Assembly (NCBI RefSeq): GCF_017409525.1
Contig: NZ_JAFQSO010000012.1
Span: 186,001 to 250,000 of the forward strand
Direction: 5' to 3'
Origin: Methanobrevibacter sp.
GTDB taxonomy: Archaea > Methanobacteriota > Methanobacteria > Methanobacteriales > Methanobacteriaceae
Length of the DNA stretch: 64,000 nucleotides
Below, in pieces: positions 36,161 through 45,243 of the stretch; the first letter of the stretch is position 1, and each line of letters starts with the position of its first letter. The notes beneath the pieces are model-generated. The model was not told where the DNA came from. It did no database searches and was given only the letters and a program-made list of their open reading frames with translations. Made by a program: the position numbers and the translations under genes.

Positions 36161-37456
36161 ATGATTTCAAGATTAAAGGAAATAAGTCTGGGTAACTGGA
36201 TGCTAATCGGAATGATTTTAGGTTTAATTGTAGGCCTAATATTGAATTTTTATGTTAACGACCCATTTATTAAAAATGTGATACTCATTGATAATGTCTT
36301 CACATTAGGGGGAACCGGATTTATTAAGCTAATGAAAATGCTTGTTGTGCCTCTCGTTTTCTTCTCGATAGTCGTTGGAGTGGCTTCAATTTCCGACATT
36401 AAGAAAATCGGTGCAATCGGAGGACGGGCAATACTGATATACCTCGTCACAACTGCATTGGCAGTTACAATTGCTCTTTTGATAGCAGGCTTGATAAAGC
36501 CAGGTGTCGGCTTGAACATGGTTGGCCTTGCACATACCAATGTCACAACAAACGTGACCCTGACAGACACCGTTTTAAGCATGATTCCGGACAATCCGTT
36601 TAGCTCCCTTGCCAATGGGGAAATGCTGGCGGTCATCATATTCGGATTGCTTGTTGGAATAATATTGGCCAAGTTAAGGGATGAAACAAATGTGGTTAAT
36701 GACTTCTTCACCCAAGCAAACAAGATCATGATGGAGATGACACGTATCGTCATGAAATTTGCGCCTATTGGAATATTCTGTCTGATGGCGAAAACATTTG
36801 CCTCACTCGGATTTGAAGGAATACTGCCTTTAAGCAAATATGTAATCTGCGTGCTTATAGGTCTGGCCATACAGGCTTTTGTCGTCTATCCATCCCTGCT
36901 TGTTATCTTGACAAGATTAAATCCAATCAGATTCTTCAAGAAGTTCTTCTCAGTAATGTTTTTCGCATTTTCATCATCAACATCGAATGCGACAATCCCT
37001 CTGAACATAGAGAAACTTTCAGAGCTTGGTGTTTCACGTGAGGTCTCATCATTTACAATCCCACTAGGGGCCACCATCAACATGGATGGAACAGCAATCA
37101 TGCAGGGCTGTGCCGTGATGTTTGCAGCCCAGGCATACGGTATGGATCTGGGAACAACAGCGCTCATTACAGTGATATTCACTGCAGTAATGGCTTCAAT
37201 CGGAACCGCAGGAGTTCCTTCAGTAGGATTGATCACATTGAACATGGTGTTCAATTCCGTAGGCCTGCCTGTGGATGCCATCGGAATCATAATGGGAATA
37301 GACCATATTCTGGACATGTTCAGGACTGCCGTGAACGTGACTGGAGATGCGATATGTACAATCATCGTTTCATTCAAGAACAAGTCCGTGGACCTGGACA
37401 TGTTCAAGGGCAAGAAGAAACCGGGAAAAACATGGGACGATATAACCAGATTTTAA
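36161..37456 (+). CDS. gltP: Dicarboxylate/amino acid:cation symporter (DAACS family)
   Basis: A 431-residue secondary transporter with about eight helices and two re-entrant loops. The serine-rich loop FAFSSSTSNATIPLN and the NMDGTAIMQG motif are diagnostic, as is the C-terminal DHILDMFRTAVNVTGDA. It takes up glutamate, aspartate or C4-dicarboxylates with Na+ or H+; the exact substrate cannot be read from the sequence. GGAGTAAAAGA precedes the ATG. Confidence 0.9.
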   Translation: MISRLKEISLGNWMLIGMILGLIVGLILNFYVNDPFIKNVILIDNVFTLGGTGFIKLMKMLVVPLVFFSIVVGVASISDIKKIGAIGGRAILIYLVTTALAVTIALLIAGLIKPGVGLNMVGLAHTNVTTNVTLTDTVLSMIPDNPFSSLANGEMLAVIIFGLLVGIILAKLRDETNVVNDFFTQANKIMMEMTRIVMKFAPIGIFCLMAKTFASLGFEGILPLSKYVICVLIGLAIQAFVVYPSLLVILTRLNPIRFFKKFFSVMFFAFSSSTSNATIPLNIEKLSELGVSREVSSFTIPLGATINMDGTAIMQGCAVMFAAQAYGMDLGTTALITVIFTAVMASIGTAGVPSVGLITLNMVFNSVGLPVDAIGIIMGIDHILDMFRTAVNVTGDAICTIIVSFKNKSVDLDMFKGKKKPGKTWDDITRF

Positions 37457-37698
37457 ACAATTATTGACCACACCATTACCATTTTTTATTTTTTTAACTC
37501 AATGAAATTTCTATTCTTTTATTTATCATTGAATAAAATCAGTATTAACAATCAGGGATGGTTTTGAAATTAAAAACAGAAAAAGTATTGTTATTTTGCC
37601 GCACTAACTCATCAATAGAATATAAGATAAGTGAAATCGGCAGTCTTGCATTTCACATAGAATTTTAAGTAATGAAAAAAGTTAAAAAATAATATGAA

Positions 37699-38976
37699 TT
37701 ATTTTTTAGCTTCTATTTTTGTTTTTCCATTCATGTAAGGGACCAACACTTCAGGAATCTTAACGCTGCCGTCAGCCTGCTGATAGTTTTCCAGAATGCA
37801 GCACATTGTCCTTTCGGTTGCAATGGCTGTACTGTTTAGGGTGTGCAGGATTTGGGCATCTCCAGAGCCTGCCCTTCCGACACGTGTCTTGGTTTTTCTA
37901 GCCTGATAATCCTTACAGTTAGTGCATGAAACCAATTCCCTGAATGCTCCTGAGCCTGGGAACCATGCTTCAAGGTCGTATTTGATGGAAGCATTATCGT
38001 TAAGGGCTGATGACACGATAGCTATTATCTGATATGGAAGGCCCAATTTCTGATAGATTCTCTCGGTCACTTCCATCAGGTGATCATGCTGATTTCTTGA
38101 ATCCTCAGGGGTTGAGTAGATGAACTGCTCTATCTTTTCAAACTGATGGACCCTGAATATTCCTAGGGTGTCCTTTCCATGTGAGCCTGCCTCTTTTCTA
38201 AAGCAGGTTGAAAGTGCGCAGTATCTTAAAGGCAAATCGTCAGGTGATATGATTTCATCCCTGTGAAGAGCGGCCAGGGTCTGTTCTGCAGTTGCAATAA
38301 GGTACATGTCCTCGTTTTCCACCTTGTATAAGGTCTCTTCAAATTCACCAAGCTCTGAAGTTTCCGCTGCAACTTCCCCCTTTACAAAGAACGGTGTCTG
38401 CATTGGGATGTATCCTTCAGCTTCAAGTTCGGAAAGCGCAAATTGAATCAGGGCCAGATTAAGGTGCAGGATGTCTCTTTTCAGGTAGTAAAAGCGAGCC
38501 CCTGCAATGCTTGCCGCAGTTTCAAGGTCGGCTCCGTCAATCTTGTTTATCAAATCAACATGGTTTAAAAGTTCAAAATCATGCTCAGGGATTTCGCCGT
38601 AGGTCCTCACGACCACATTGTCATCTTCAGTGTCGGAAATAGGAACGTCCTCATCGATTATGTTTCCTACCTTGTATCTGTAATCCTCTCTGAGTTTTAA
38701 ATATTCAGCATTTTTAGCAGTCAATTCCTTGATTTCGGCTGCCACTTCTTTAGACCTTTTGATTACCTCGTCCAAATTGCCTTCTTCTTTTGCTTTTTTA
38801 AATGATTTGGACAATTTGTTTTTTTCAGACCTTAAAGAATTCAGTTTTCTTTCACCTTCTCTCCATAAGGTGTCATACTCGATTACCTTTTCAACATTTT
38901 CTGTGTCTCTAAATCTTTTCTTTTCAGAGTCAATGATTAATTCTGGATTTTCTCTGAACAATTTAATATCTAACAA
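37699..38976 (-). CDS. serS: Seryl-tRNA synthetase
   Basis: Charges tRNA-Ser and tRNA-Sec with serine. The standard class II type: an N-terminal antiparallel coiled coil (about 30-100) for tRNA binding, then the catalytic domain with motif 2 RYCALSTCFRKEAGSHGKDT and motif 3 TAIATERTMCCILE. The gene starts at TTG 38976: AGGGGACAAAAA lies just upstream and the resulting 425-residue protein begins (M)LDIKLFREN, as in the family. A GTG at 39003 would add nine residues and lies before the site. Confidence 0.93.
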   Translation of the reverse strand: MLDIKLFRENPELIIDSEKKRFRDTENVEKVIEYDTLWREGERKLNSLRSEKNKLSKSFKKAKEEGNLDEVIKRSKEVAAEIKELTAKNAEYLKLREDYRYKVGNIIDEDVPISDTEDDNVVVRTYGEIPEHDFELLNHVDLINKIDGADLETAASIAGARFYYLKRDILHLNLALIQFALSELEAEGYIPMQTPFFVKGEVAAETSELGEFEETLYKVENEDMYLIATAEQTLAALHRDEIISPDDLPLRYCALSTCFRKEAGSHGKDTLGIFRVHQFEKIEQFIYSTPEDSRNQHDHLMEVTERIYQKLGLPYQIIAIVSSALNDNASIKYDLEAWFPGSGAFRELVSCTNCKDYQARKTKTRVGRAGSGDAQILHTLNSTAIATERTMCCILENYQQADGSVKIPEVLVPYMNGKTKIEAKK

Positions 38977-39096
38977 TTTTTGTCCCCTAAATATTTTATA
39001 CACTTTTAATTTTGATTTTTTTGTTTTTTAAAGTTATTGATGAAAATTAAAAAAAGTAGGTATAATATGGCTTCATCAGCCATATCATTAAAGTTA

Positions 39097-39468
39097 TCAT
39101 AACAATGCTTGCCTAAATTCAGCTTTCACATCATTTTTAATCTTATCTGAGTAGGTTTCCTCATTGACCCCCACCATAGCTATTTCATACAGTATCCTGT
39201 TTAGGGATTTTCCCTTTTCAGTCAATTTGTATCTTACATTTTTCCTGTCATACCGATCGGCAATACGATGAATCAAACCGTTTTTCTCCATATCTTTCAG
39301 GCAGTTGCTTAAGACCTTGTTTGAAAGTTCAGGTTTATCTTCCTTAAATTCATGAAAACGGGATTTACCAAAGAATAAATCACGTATGATCTGAATTACC
39401 CATTTCTTATTGATTAATTTGACAACTAATTCTATAGGGCATGATTTAATATATTTATTAGTTTCCAT
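39097..39468 (-). CDS. HxlR-family winged-helix transcription regulator
   Basis: A 123-residue DNA-binding protein. It begins with the family pattern of a cysteine followed by a winged helix (SCPIELVVKLINKKWVIQIIRDLF, then FHEFKED, LSNKVLSNCLKDMEKNGLI, and the wing RYDRKNVRYKLTEKGK). HxlR proteins respond to redox or electrophile stress in many species; Cys10 could be a sensor. AGGAGGATG precedes the ATG. The regulated gene is not obvious. Confidence 0.87.
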   Translation of the reverse strand: METNKYIKSCPIELVVKLINKKWVIQIIRDLFFGKSRFHEFKEDKPELSNKVLSNCLKDMEKNGLIHRIADRYDRKNVRYKLTEKGKSLNRILYEIAMVGVNEETYSDKIKNDVKAEFRQALL

Positions 39469-39577
39469 GATGGCATCCTCCTAAAAATCGATAGGCTATA
39501 ATGACTTGTTTTTAAAGTATATAAACCTTTCGTTTTTTGGTGAGTGAATGGTTACAAAAAGCATTTATATGCCATCA

Positions 39578-39868
39578 TTATAAGTTGTTATTGAAAGCTA
39601 CACCCATGGCTTTCAACTTTGAGGAGATAGCACAGTTAAACTGAATGAAAATGAGTAGTTTTTCTAAACATAACGCAGGATGTCTTGAATATGAAATCAA
39701 TAAATATTCTTTAAGTTCTGTTAGAAACAACATCAATAGAATTGACTTTGCATCATGCCTAATGAACCACCATAGGATTATTTCCTCCATATATTCATTG
39801 GATTTCAAAAAAGGAATTTTTTGATATGCATTGCGCATTACCTCCAAATTCGAACTCAAATAACCCAT
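39578..39868 (-). CDS. Doubtful small hypothetical protein
   Basis: An open frame of 96 codons with a hydrophobic centre (IILWWFIRHDAKSILLMLFL). An AGGA lies three bases before the ATG, closer than usual. No family recognised, and codon pattern gives no decisive support; it could be a decayed gene between HxlR and the 109-residue gene. Confidence 0.3.
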   Translation of the reverse strand: MGYLSSNLEVMRNAYQKIPFLKSNEYMEEIILWWFIRHDAKSILLMLFLTELKEYLLISYSRHPALCLEKLLIFIQFNCAISSKLKAMGVAFNNNL

Positions 39869-39989
39869 TTTCCTACAAAAAAAAGGTAAATCAAAAAAAT
39901 TCCTGCTATCTCACCTTTTTTTAATATTAGTAAACTATTTATCTAAATATGATACAAACTATTTATAAGAATTAAAAAGGTGACATGAT

Positions 39990-40319
39990 ATGGAAATTAA
40001 ATACAACCAAAGATCTTTCAGCTATCCGAGCATAATCAAGGGTCTAATCCACGAAGTGAGCAAAAAAGATTTTGACTTCTTCCAGATAGTATATTCAAAT
40101 GACAATTATGGAGATTTCTACAAGGAAGAAGACACCCTAATAGAGTTCAGAGAGGACCACATCAAGGAAACCTGCGAAAATGGGGATGTAATATACTGGA
40201 ATTACTCAAACATCTCCAGAATTGTGGTGTCCAACAACTCACAGTCAAAAGAAGATAAAGAAGAGACAGATGTCTTTGAAGACGATGACGACTGGACAGG
40301 ACACAGAATCCAGTTTTAA
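39990..40319 (+). CDS. Small acidic hypothetical protein
   Basis: A 109-residue soluble protein with a beta-rich core (about 1-78, with IIKGLIHEVSKKDFDFFQIVY and DVIYWNYSNISRIVV) and an acidic tail (EDKEETDVFEDDDDW). Not recognised. GGTGA lies upstream of the ATG and a TATA-like sequence is near, so a real gene is likely. Converges with the arsC-like gene. Confidence 0.6.
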   Translation: MEIKYNQRSFSYPSIIKGLIHEVSKKDFDFFQIVYSNDNYGDFYKEEDTLIEFREDHIKETCENGDVIYWNYSNISRIVVSNNSQSKEDKEETDVFEDDDDWTGHRIQF

Positions 40320-40367
40320 AAAATAATTTGTATTGAATTTGACAATTCAATACTCAAAAACCTTTTT

Positions 40368-40718
40368 TTATAATAATTTTTCTTCCCATTCCTTGACTTT
40401 GAATCCGACCAGAACAAAGTCGTCGCCAACGACGATTGGCCTTTTTACAAGCATTCCATCTGTTGCTAAGATTTCAAACTGTTCCTCTTCAGACATGTCT
40501 GGGAGCTTGTCCTTTAACTTGTTTTCACGATATATCTTGCCGCTAGTGTTGAAAAATCTTTTCAACGGCAAGTCAGACTTTTTATACCAGGCCTCGATTT
40601 CACCAGCATTCGGATTGTCTTCGACAATGTGTCTGGATTCATATTCGATGTCGTGTTCATCTAACCAGTTTTTTGCTTTGCGGCAAGTTGAGCATTTTGG
40701 GTATTGTACGAATAACAT
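40368..40718 (-). CDS. ArsC/Spx-family thioredoxin-fold protein
   Basis: A 116-residue protein of the arsenate reductase C (ArsC/Spx/YffB) family: YPKCSTCRKAKNWLDEH at the N-terminus, with two Cys in CSTC, KRFFNTSGKIYRENKLKD in the middle and MLVKRPIVVGDDFVLVGFK at the end. Members reduce thiols or bind RNA polymerase (Spx); the archaeal members are untested. It is followed by a HAD phosphatase encoded upstream on the same strand. Confidence 0.87.
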   Translation of the reverse strand: MLFVQYPKCSTCRKAKNWLDEHDIEYESRHIVEDNPNAGEIEAWYKKSDLPLKRFFNTSGKIYRENKLKDKLPDMSEEEQFEILATDGMLVKRPIVVGDDFVLVGFKVKEWEEKLL

Positions 40719-40740
40719 AATATTTAATTTGGTTTTGAAA

Positions 40741-41385
40741 TTAGAAATACTTTATTATTTCAGACATGTCATCGACAACACCTAAAACATGCGGGTTTTC
40801 AAAGTCCTTTTGATTTCCATATCCCCATCTTACCAAAATGCAATCTATTCCTGCATTTTCAGCAGTTTTGATGTCTGTTGCGGAATCCCCTATATAGATT
40901 GCTTCATCAGCATCGACACCGGCCTTTTCAAGAACTCTATTGACTCCATAGGGATTTGGCTTTGACGGATTGGGATAACTGTGGCCTTCGATGGCTGTAA
41001 AGTCAATGCCTGAAAAATGCCTTTCAACGAACTCATTTAATGAATAGTTCAATCTGTTTGAGTTGATGGCAAGCAATATGTTTCGGTCTTGTAGATTTTC
41101 AAGAAGATCAAGAGAATCAGGAAACGGAACTGTCAAATCCTTTTTAGATGAATTGTAAAAATCAAGATATGTTTCCTTCACTTCCTCTACATTTTGGGGA
41201 GTGCTGTTTTCCCCCAGCACCAATGAGACAATCTCATCGATGTTTCCGCCCAAGCATGGAATGTATTCCTCGCGCGTCATGGTGGGAAATCCATAGATTT
41301 CCAAAACCCTGTTAAAACAGATTACTACATCACATATGGAATCGAACAATGTTCCATCAAAATCAAAAATTGCGAGCTTTTTCAT
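40741..41385 (-). CDS. HAD-family hydrolase, phosphoglycolate phosphatase-like
   Basis: A 214-residue phosphatase with HAD motif I DFDGTLFD, motif II NSNR, motif III lysine in NPSKPNPYG and motif IV GDSATDIKTAENAG. A helical cap domain (about 16-85) puts it in the subclass with phosphoglycolate and beta-phosphoglucomutase-type enzymes. Substrate unknown. It lies 22 bp before the ArsC-like gene and may be co-transcribed. Confidence 0.88.
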   Translation of the reverse strand: MKKLAIFDFDGTLFDSICDVVICFNRVLEIYGFPTMTREEYIPCLGGNIDEIVSLVLGENSTPQNVEEVKETYLDFYNSSKKDLTVPFPDSLDLLENLQDRNILLAINSNRLNYSLNEFVERHFSGIDFTAIEGHSYPNPSKPNPYGVNRVLEKAGVDADEAIYIGDSATDIKTAENAGIDCILVRWGYGNQKDFENPHVLGVVDDMSEIIKYF

Positions 41386-41439
41386 GGTTTAGAATCTGTA
41401 AAAGTAAATATTTAAAACTTTCTTAAATCCTTTAAAGGT

Positions 41440-42630
41440 TTAATTTCCCTTCCTTAATGCATACACTGCTATTGGAAGGGCCAATATTGTGATGAATGAG
41501 GATATTAAATAAACGGGAGCATATCCGCTGGTTGCAGAAACAAAGCTTCCAAGCAGTGCCGGACCGAAGCCCATTGTCGCATCACAGAATATGAAAAATG
41601 TGGATACCGCATAGGAGCGGCGATGTTCGGAACTGTTTCTTGTAACAATTGTTGTGCATGCCGAATTAAGTGTTCCGAATCCTAAGGCAGCACAGACTGC
41701 ACATACAATGACCGTCAATGTTGAAGGATATACTGCAATCAAAAACAAACCTACTGACTGTGCTATGATGCCTGTAAAGCAGATTATTCTATCCCCATGC
41801 CTATCCTGAATCTTGCCTGCTATCGGCCTTGACAGGACCAGGACAACCGAATAGATTATGAAGAACCATGAAAATGCAGTTGTCAGGTTAACCTCAACGG
41901 CATAGAGCCTGTAAAATGAGAGGATTGAAACGTAACCGAGACTTGTCAGTGCGGTGAAAAGGGATACTGGAATTGCCTTAATTTCAAAGACCTTTTCAAT
42001 TCCACTATAGCCATCATCCTCTTTTTTAACCTTCTCAGGATTGTTTCCAGGGTCGTGTGCACTCACATCGACAAAATAAATAAAAATCAGTGCAAGTGCA
42101 GAAAAGACACTTGCAGCTCCAAAACAGCCGTATGGGCCAACGCAGTCATATAGAAATCCACTGATATATGGGCCGAGTCCCACAGCTATTGTGGTTCCAA
42201 GCATGAAATAGCCGAAAGCCTCTCCGAAACGCTTTTTTGGAAGCACGTCAGAGGCTATTGTAACTATCGCATTGGCCGTTGCTCCAAAACCGATTCCGTG
42301 AATGAATCGAACCGCCAAAAGCAAGGTCACGTCACTGACTACAAAATACAAAAGACATGATAGAAAATGAATGCTCATGAATACCAAAGCTATCTTTTTC
42401 CAGCCGACTTTTTCCAAGGCATTTCCGGAATAGATTCTGGAGCAAAGCCCTCCGAAAATATACAATCCAGACACTAGCCCGGCAATGGTGGCTGATGATC
42501 CTAGAGCTGTGGCATACTCTGTTACAGTTGACATTAAAGCATACATCACCAAAGCTGAAAACAGCAGCGCCCCAAAGACCAGAAAGAATGGCTTCGTAAA
42601 AATCTTTTCATCGTTCACATTGGCATTCAT
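41440..42630 (-). CDS. MFS transporter
   Basis: A 396-residue major facilitator protein with twelve helices. The loop 2-3 signature is seen as SGNALEKVGWKKIALV, and the second-half copy as AGKIQDRHGDRIICF. It resembles multidrug or small-solute permeases of the YfkF type. No substrate can be inferred. Its neighbours are not functionally related. Confidence 0.87.
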   Translation of the reverse strand: MNANVNDEKIFTKPFFLVFGALLFSALVMYALMSTVTEYATALGSSATIAGLVSGLYIFGGLCSRIYSGNALEKVGWKKIALVFMSIHFLSCLLYFVVSDVTLLLAVRFIHGIGFGATANAIVTIASDVLPKKRFGEAFGYFMLGTTIAVGLGPYISGFLYDCVGPYGCFGAASVFSALALIFIYFVDVSAHDPGNNPEKVKKEDDGYSGIEKVFEIKAIPVSLFTALTSLGYVSILSFYRLYAVEVNLTTAFSWFFIIYSVVLVLSRPIAGKIQDRHGDRIICFTGIIAQSVGLFLIAVYPSTLTVIVCAVCAALGFGTLNSACTTIVTRNSSEHRRSYAVSTFFIFCDATMGFGPALLGSFVSATSGYAPVYLISSFITILALPIAVYALRKGN

Positions 42631-42851
42631 TAATTATAATTAGTAAAATGAAATTTAAAATAGTTTCTATGAAAAAAAGAGGGAAAAAAGTAAAATTTTG
42701 AGTTGAGGTTAACTGAAGCTGGGAACAGTCAATATTTCATCATGCTGTTCAACTTCTCTGGGCATAACATCCATTTGCCATACCTCTTCTTTCAGTTTTC
42801 AACTGGATTAATTGCTTTATACAAGAACCATAAATCCTGTTATAAACAAGT

Positions 42852-43277
42852 CTAAGTTAATTTAAATGATTCTAAAATTGCCTTTCCAGAATTCAAATCA
42901 TCAAAAATCACTGCAACCCAATAATCATCACTGAAATATACTCCTTCATACCCTCCATAGTTAGTTTCTAGAAGTGTAAATTCTCCAACGGACCCGATTT
43001 TTTTATATCCATCATCTTCAATAAAACTGTTGATGACTTCATCCGCATCCTTTTTAACGGACATGATCAAAACTGAGACATTTCCGTTTGGAGTGTCATA
43101 ATCATACATTTCCGTATTATTGCCTCCAAGATCAAAAGAAATATTTCCTGTTCTCTGGCCATCTATAAATAATGTAAATTTTCCGAAATTCTCTTCATGA
43201 GCCACTGCACTAACTGCAGCGGCACTTGCCATAATTACAAAAATTACAAACAATGCTAAAATAATTTTTCTCTTCAT
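42852..43277 (-). CDS. Small secreted hypothetical protein
   Basis: A 141-residue protein with a signal peptide (MKRKIILALFVIFVIM ... AVSA) and a beta-rich mature domain of about 115 residues (GKFTLFIDGQRTGNISFDL to GKAILESFKLT). Not recognised; similar short secreted proteins are common in Methanobrevibacter. AAGGAGGGAAAGC precedes the ATG. No anchor, so it is released or wall bound. Confidence 0.65.
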   Translation of the reverse strand: MKRKIILALFVIFVIMASAAAVSAVAHEENFGKFTLFIDGQRTGNISFDLGGNNTEMYDYDTPNGNVSVLIMSVKKDADEVINSFIEDDGYKKIGSVGEFTLLETNYGGYEGVYFSDDYWVAVIFDDLNSGKAILESFKLT

Positions 43278-43346
43278 GCTTTCCCTCCTTATTATATTTT
43301 AAAAAATATTTAAAGTTAAATTATTAAAATCCTTTTTAGAGCGATG

Positions 43347-44084
43347 CTACATTGCCCCCATTATCATGAACGGCAGGAATATCACAAAATCTATCATGAG
43401 ATGTGTAATGTATGAGTTCACGATATTTTTTGTTTTAACATATGGGCATATGTGGAATACGCAACCGATGCCTATGAGCAACATGCATTGCGCAATATTG
43501 AAGTCATAGGTTGGCATATGAATCAAACCGAACAATATGCATGCACCCACAATTCCTACAATAATTGAATTTTTCCTGTTTTTTGTGACGTGATAAGCCG
43601 CTGCCATAACTATCAGGAATATGGTGATTTTAAATAATTCCTCACCAAACAATGAGACCAGCAGATCGACTGTGACCAATAGCGGAGCTGCAGCTGCCGC
43701 TTCACCCAGAGGATTGCTTGTTCCAACAACTCCAAACATCTCCAATATCATGTTAATCGCCATTGTAGAGACTAAATAAGCTATTGCACATAATATTACT
43801 ACCTTCATGTCCTTTAATTTTGGCATTTTAATAATCAGGCCCAATTTTCCCTTGCAGCAGTACGCCAATGGTATCAAGATAATCAGAATGTCCACAATAG
43901 CTGCCAATGGAAACGGCCAATGCTCATATCCTGGAATATATGCTGCCAGTCCAAAATAGAATGCGATTGTCAATATTACTCCAAACGTCAATACCGCCCA
44001 TCCTATTATTGAAACTGACGGTTTACCGTTATAAAATGGAAAATCCAAATCATTTTCCTCAAATTTAAAAAAATCATTGCCCAT
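43347..44084 (-). CDS. CPBP-family intramembrane metalloprotease
   Basis: A 245-residue membrane protein with about seven helices. The EE-x-x-[KR] motif is seen as FGEELFK (Glu148-Glu149), and a later His189 in GLIHMPTYDFN, the pattern of CPBP/CAAX-type proteases (Abi family). Such proteins process prenylated proteins or bacteriocin-like peptides. The start at 44084 has GGAG 9 nt upstream; an in-frame GTG at 44099 contains that site region. Confidence 0.8.
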   Translation of the reverse strand: MGNDFFKFEENDLDFPFYNGKPSVSIIGWAVLTFGVILTIAFYFGLAAYIPGYEHWPFPLAAIVDILIILIPLAYCCKGKLGLIIKMPKLKDMKVVILCAIAYLVSTMAINMILEMFGVVGTSNPLGEAAAAAPLLVTVDLLVSLFGEELFKITIFLIVMAAAYHVTKNRKNSIIVGIVGACILFGLIHMPTYDFNIAQCMLLIGIGCVFHICPYVKTKNIVNSYITHLMIDFVIFLPFMIMGAM

Positions 44085-44099
44085 GCATAATTTCTCCAC

Positions 44100-44441
44100 A
44101 GATGTTATGATGTTATTTTTTTATTTCATCGTATTAAACTTTTTTTTCGACTTTTCAAAATTAAATCATTAAAAGCAGTGGTTTGATTCTGTGCAGAATT
44201 TGTCATATCTTAATGCGAAATGCGATTCGACTAGCTCAAGCTAATGGTTGAAATAGCTTTGCTGATATTCATTAAAACTAGCCCTAATTTAATTAAATAG
44301 ACTATTTATCGTAAATTCTAATCATCAATTATAAAGTTATGGATAATTGATTAACTAATCAGTTAAAACACTAAACGTTTCACAAAACAGACTGATTTTT
44401 CATTTCCCTATTTAATCATGTCTTCAAGCAAATGTACCAGT
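44100..44441. other. Gene-free stretch next to the repeat array
   Basis: About 340 bp without a supported gene. It holds aactaatcagttaaaac (44353-44369), identical to the 3' end of the 37-bp repeat found further on apart from a 3-nt deletion; it may be a decayed repeat or chance in AT-rich DNA. Confidence 0.35.
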
Positions 44442-44651
44442 TCACTTTTTCGAATTTCTGTATGCAAAATATGCTGCAAGTATCAGGCAGACTATTGCAA
44501 TCACGGCAAATATCATGGCATATAGATAAAACATTGATGCATCATGAATATGAATCATCATGTCATGATGATGCGCTGTCGCATAGCAGTATATCGCAAC
44601 TATTGCTGAGATGACTCCTGCAATCGCTGAAATTATTAGTTTTGCATCCAT
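44442..44651 (-). CDS. Small two-helix membrane protein with His-rich loop
   Basis: A 69-residue protein: helix (about 4-25), a loop AHHHDMMIHIHD with five His, and a second helix (about 40-62) ending AYRNSKK. AGGAGAGGGGATT precedes the ATG, so it is translated. The His cluster suggests metal binding at the membrane surface; not a family I recognise. It is the last gene before the repeat array. Confidence 0.6.
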   Translation of the reverse strand: MDAKLIISAIAGVISAIVAIYCYATAHHHDMMIHIHDASMFYLYAMIFAVIAIVCLILAAYFAYRNSKK

Positions 44652-44751
44652 AATCCCCTCTCCTTTTTTGTTATGGCATTCTTTTTGTATTTAAACATAT
44701 ATAATGTTATAAGCTCTGTGCCTCTTTTCGCACTTCCTCATTTAAGTCTCT

Positions 44752-44788
44752 GTTTTGAATAATAGCTCAACTAATATTCAGTTAAAAC
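44752..44788 (-). repeat. CRISPR-type repeat, leader-distal copy
   Basis: 37 bp, identical to the four other copies. It marks the left end of the array; no further copy is seen to its left apart from a possible decayed half at 44353. Confidence 0.85.
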
Positions 44789-45087
44789 TTACCATGGAAA
44801 AAAAATCAATGCTTCTACCAACACACATAAAAAAAAATTTATGGTCTATTGTTTTTCCTTTTATTAAAACCAGAGGAGGAAAAAACACACAAACTAAAAA
44901 TGGTCGTGGACATCGAAGCAAAAGAGCCTGTGAGCAGTTTAACCCCTATGCTCAGGGGGAACTTAAAGTAACGAAATGACCATGAAAAAAAGTTGATAGC
45001 ATACGCTAACATCTCAGAATTATTGTTATAAAAAAAGTAGTTAATATTAAAAGTTTTTTTTACAAATACAATTTAAGAAATAGAAAT
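44789..45087. other. Leader-distal end of insert 4, no supported gene
   Basis: About 300 bp between the left repeat and the 51-residue ORF. It has poly-A runs, a short GC-rich hairpin (cccc / gggg near 44943-44957) and a plus-strand open frame 44793-44979 without a ribosome site. Nothing recognised. Confidence 0.35.
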
Positions 45088-45243
45088 TTAATTATCTAAT
45101 AATTTATCAAGTTTTTTATGGAGATTTCTTTCCCATTCTTTAAACGTAATTTTTCCTGAAAGAAGTTGTTGCTCTAACTCTTTAGTTTCAGTATGATCAA
45201 AATCTAAATCAACATTTACAGGATTCTTTTTTGAATTAGTCAT
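45088..45243 (-). CDS. Small charged protein after the MuF-like gene
   Basis: A 51-residue protein beginning MTNSKKNPVNVDLDFDH and ending in a charged helix (EWERNLHKKLDKLLDN). Its ATG overlaps the end of the MuF-like gene by 8 bp (ATGA-type coupling), the usual position of an immunity or antitoxin gene for a toxin domain fused to the preceding protein. No family recognised; the immunity role is inference from position. Confidence 0.5.
   Translation of the reverse strand: MTNSKKNPVNVDLDFDHTETKELEQQLLSGKITFKEWERNLHKKLDKLLDN

Noticed and set aside
36250-37413. Long minus-strand frames (206 and 175 codons) opposite the symporter gene.
   Set aside because: The plus-strand GltP-like protein has clear motifs; these are antisense shadows.
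37457-37698. Possible regulatory RNA between the symporter gene and serS.
   Set aside because: Only AT-rich sequence and T-runs; no T-box, riboswitch or stable hairpin recognised.
42631-42851. A possible 20-30-residue peptide gene on the minus strand near 42715-42785.
   Set aside because: Very short, with an in-frame stop just before it and no clear start context.
44793-44979. A 61-codon plus-strand frame inside insert 4, basic, ending ELKVTK.
   Set aside because: No ribosome site or family match; it faces against all other genes of the array. Could be a relic of a mobile element, but cannot be supported.
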